Positions 63,502-64,000 of a stretch of DNA of 64,000 bases are shown piece after piece. Source of the DNA: an uncultured Methanolobus sp. (GTDB lineage: Archaea; Halobacteriota; Methanosarcinia; Methanosarcinales; Methanosarcinaceae); the NCBI RefSeq assembly GCF_963667555.1, contig NZ_OY763421.1:3117562-3181561 (forward strand), in the 5' to 3' direction. The stretch's first letter is position 1. Each line of letters starts with the position of its first letter. Made by a program: the position numbers and the translations under genes. A model generated the notes under the pieces. It was not told the origin of the DNA and ran no database searches. It saw nothing but the letters and a program-made list of their open reading frames with translations.

Positions 63502-64000
63502 GTGGGCAAACATCAGAAGAGAATATCTGTCCCTAATAGCTGGCAGATATCAAAGAAATCCAATAAATGGATCACATCAACAAGGCCCGGTCCACATAAC
63601 AAGCAGCAGAGCATCCCTCTTGGTGTAGTTCTCAGGGATATGCTGGGTATTGTAGATACTCGTGCAGAAGCAAAGCGCGTTCTTTCCGAAGGTAAAGTGC
63701 TTGTTGATGGTGTCATCAGAAAGGATCTCAGGTTCCCTGTAGGTCTTTTAGATGTAATTACAATCCCTCTTGAGAATGTAGCATATCGTATGTTACTGGA
63801 CCGCAAAGGAAGACTTGAGGTTCACAAGCTTGAGGATGTAAACGCAAACAAGCTTTGCAGGATCAACGGCAAGACCGTATTAAAGGGTGGAGCCATACAG
63901 CTTAACCTCAATGATGGTACAAACCTCATAGGTTCTAAAGACTATAAGACAAAGGATTCACTTATCCTCTCACTGCCTGACAAGTCAATTGTCAAGCACA
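63502..64000 (+). CDS. rps4e: Small subunit ribosomal protein S4e (3' end outside window)
   Basis: First 166 residues of S4e, beginning at GTG 63502 ([16 protein letters not shown]) four bases after GGTGAT, which overlaps the rpl24 stop. Contains the S4-type RNA-binding domain (about 42-105: [22 protein letters not shown]) and the start of the central region. An archaeal/eukaryotic-only protein. Continues past the window edge. Confidence 0.95.
   Translation, partial: MGKHQKRISVPNSWQISKKSNKWITSTRPGPHNKQQSIPLGVVLRDMLGIVDTRAEAKRVLSEGKVLVDGVIRKDLRFPVGLLDVITIPLENVAYRMLLDRKGRLEVHKLEDVNANKLCRINGKTVLKGGAIQLNLNDGTNLIGSKDYKTKDSLILSLPDKSIVKH

Overview
This window comes from a methanogenic archaeon of the family Methanosarcinaceae, most likely a methylotrophic, Methanolobus/Methanococcoides-like genus (genus level is inference). 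The signs are an archaeal ribosomal-protein operon that includes the RNase P protein Rnp1 and S4e, ADP-dependent sugar kinases, indolepyruvate:ferredoxin oxidoreductase, an Isf-type iron-sulfur flavoprotein, PEF-CTERM and PGF-pre-PGF surface proteins, MEDS/PAS histidine kinases, TATA-box promoters and GGTGA/GGAG ribosome binding sites. No tRNA, rRNA or CRISPR array was seen.

Layout. 1-4719: 3' part of a giant surface protein built from about fourteen 90-residue Ig/cadherin-like repeats. 4837-11213: a small orphan gene and an acetate-activation block (ADP-forming acetyl-CoA synthetase, its Pta-like partner, convergent AMP-forming Acs, iron-sulfur flavoprotein). 11430-13896: phosphoglycerate kinase, AMMECR1 protein, nucleoside deoxyribosyltransferase. 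14039-22622: two very large cytoplasmic PAS/GAF histidine kinases flanking a membrane-anchored sugar (sorbosone-type) dehydrogenase. 22779-25585: CobW GTPase, cupin, DUF2148 protein and ArsC-like protein, the last three probably leaderless. 25870-28435: AT-rich islet with secreted proteins (one cohesin-like), an AbrB-type regulator and an orphan. 28716-34014: CBS protein, argJ, two secreted WD40-like paralogs (the first frameshifted), and a bacterial-type (type 2) argC. 34134-37839: two tandem ADP-dependent phosphofructokinase/glucokinase paralogs and an Ogg-type glycosylase. 37888-46134, mostly minus strand: CCA-adding enzyme, proA-proB, Bax-inhibitor protein, a degenerate HhH protein, Fic protein, DUF155/RMD1-like protein. 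46336-48758: iorAB. 49005-50201: VWA surface protein. 50512-51753: truD. 51940-54370: an unusual four-gene operon (two paralogous DUF2589-like proteins, a coiled-coil/PASTA protein and a small basic protein). 54472-55335: galU. 55488-56769: an insertion sequence. 57311-64000: the L3-S4e ribosomal operon behind a long structured leader.

The best candidate for an undescribed system is the operon at 51940-54370. Its two small proteins share one architecture and are encoded with a cytoplasmic coiled-coil protein carrying two PASTA repeats, which are normally extracellular, and with a small basic protein resembling an I9-type propeptide fold; no known pathway fits. Other notable signals are a 40-bp-periodic palindrome array in front of the Fic gene, a likely CTG start for truD behind a strong ribosome binding site, a 370-nt leader in front of rpl3, and a one-base frameshift in a WD40-like gene that a -1 slip would exactly repair.
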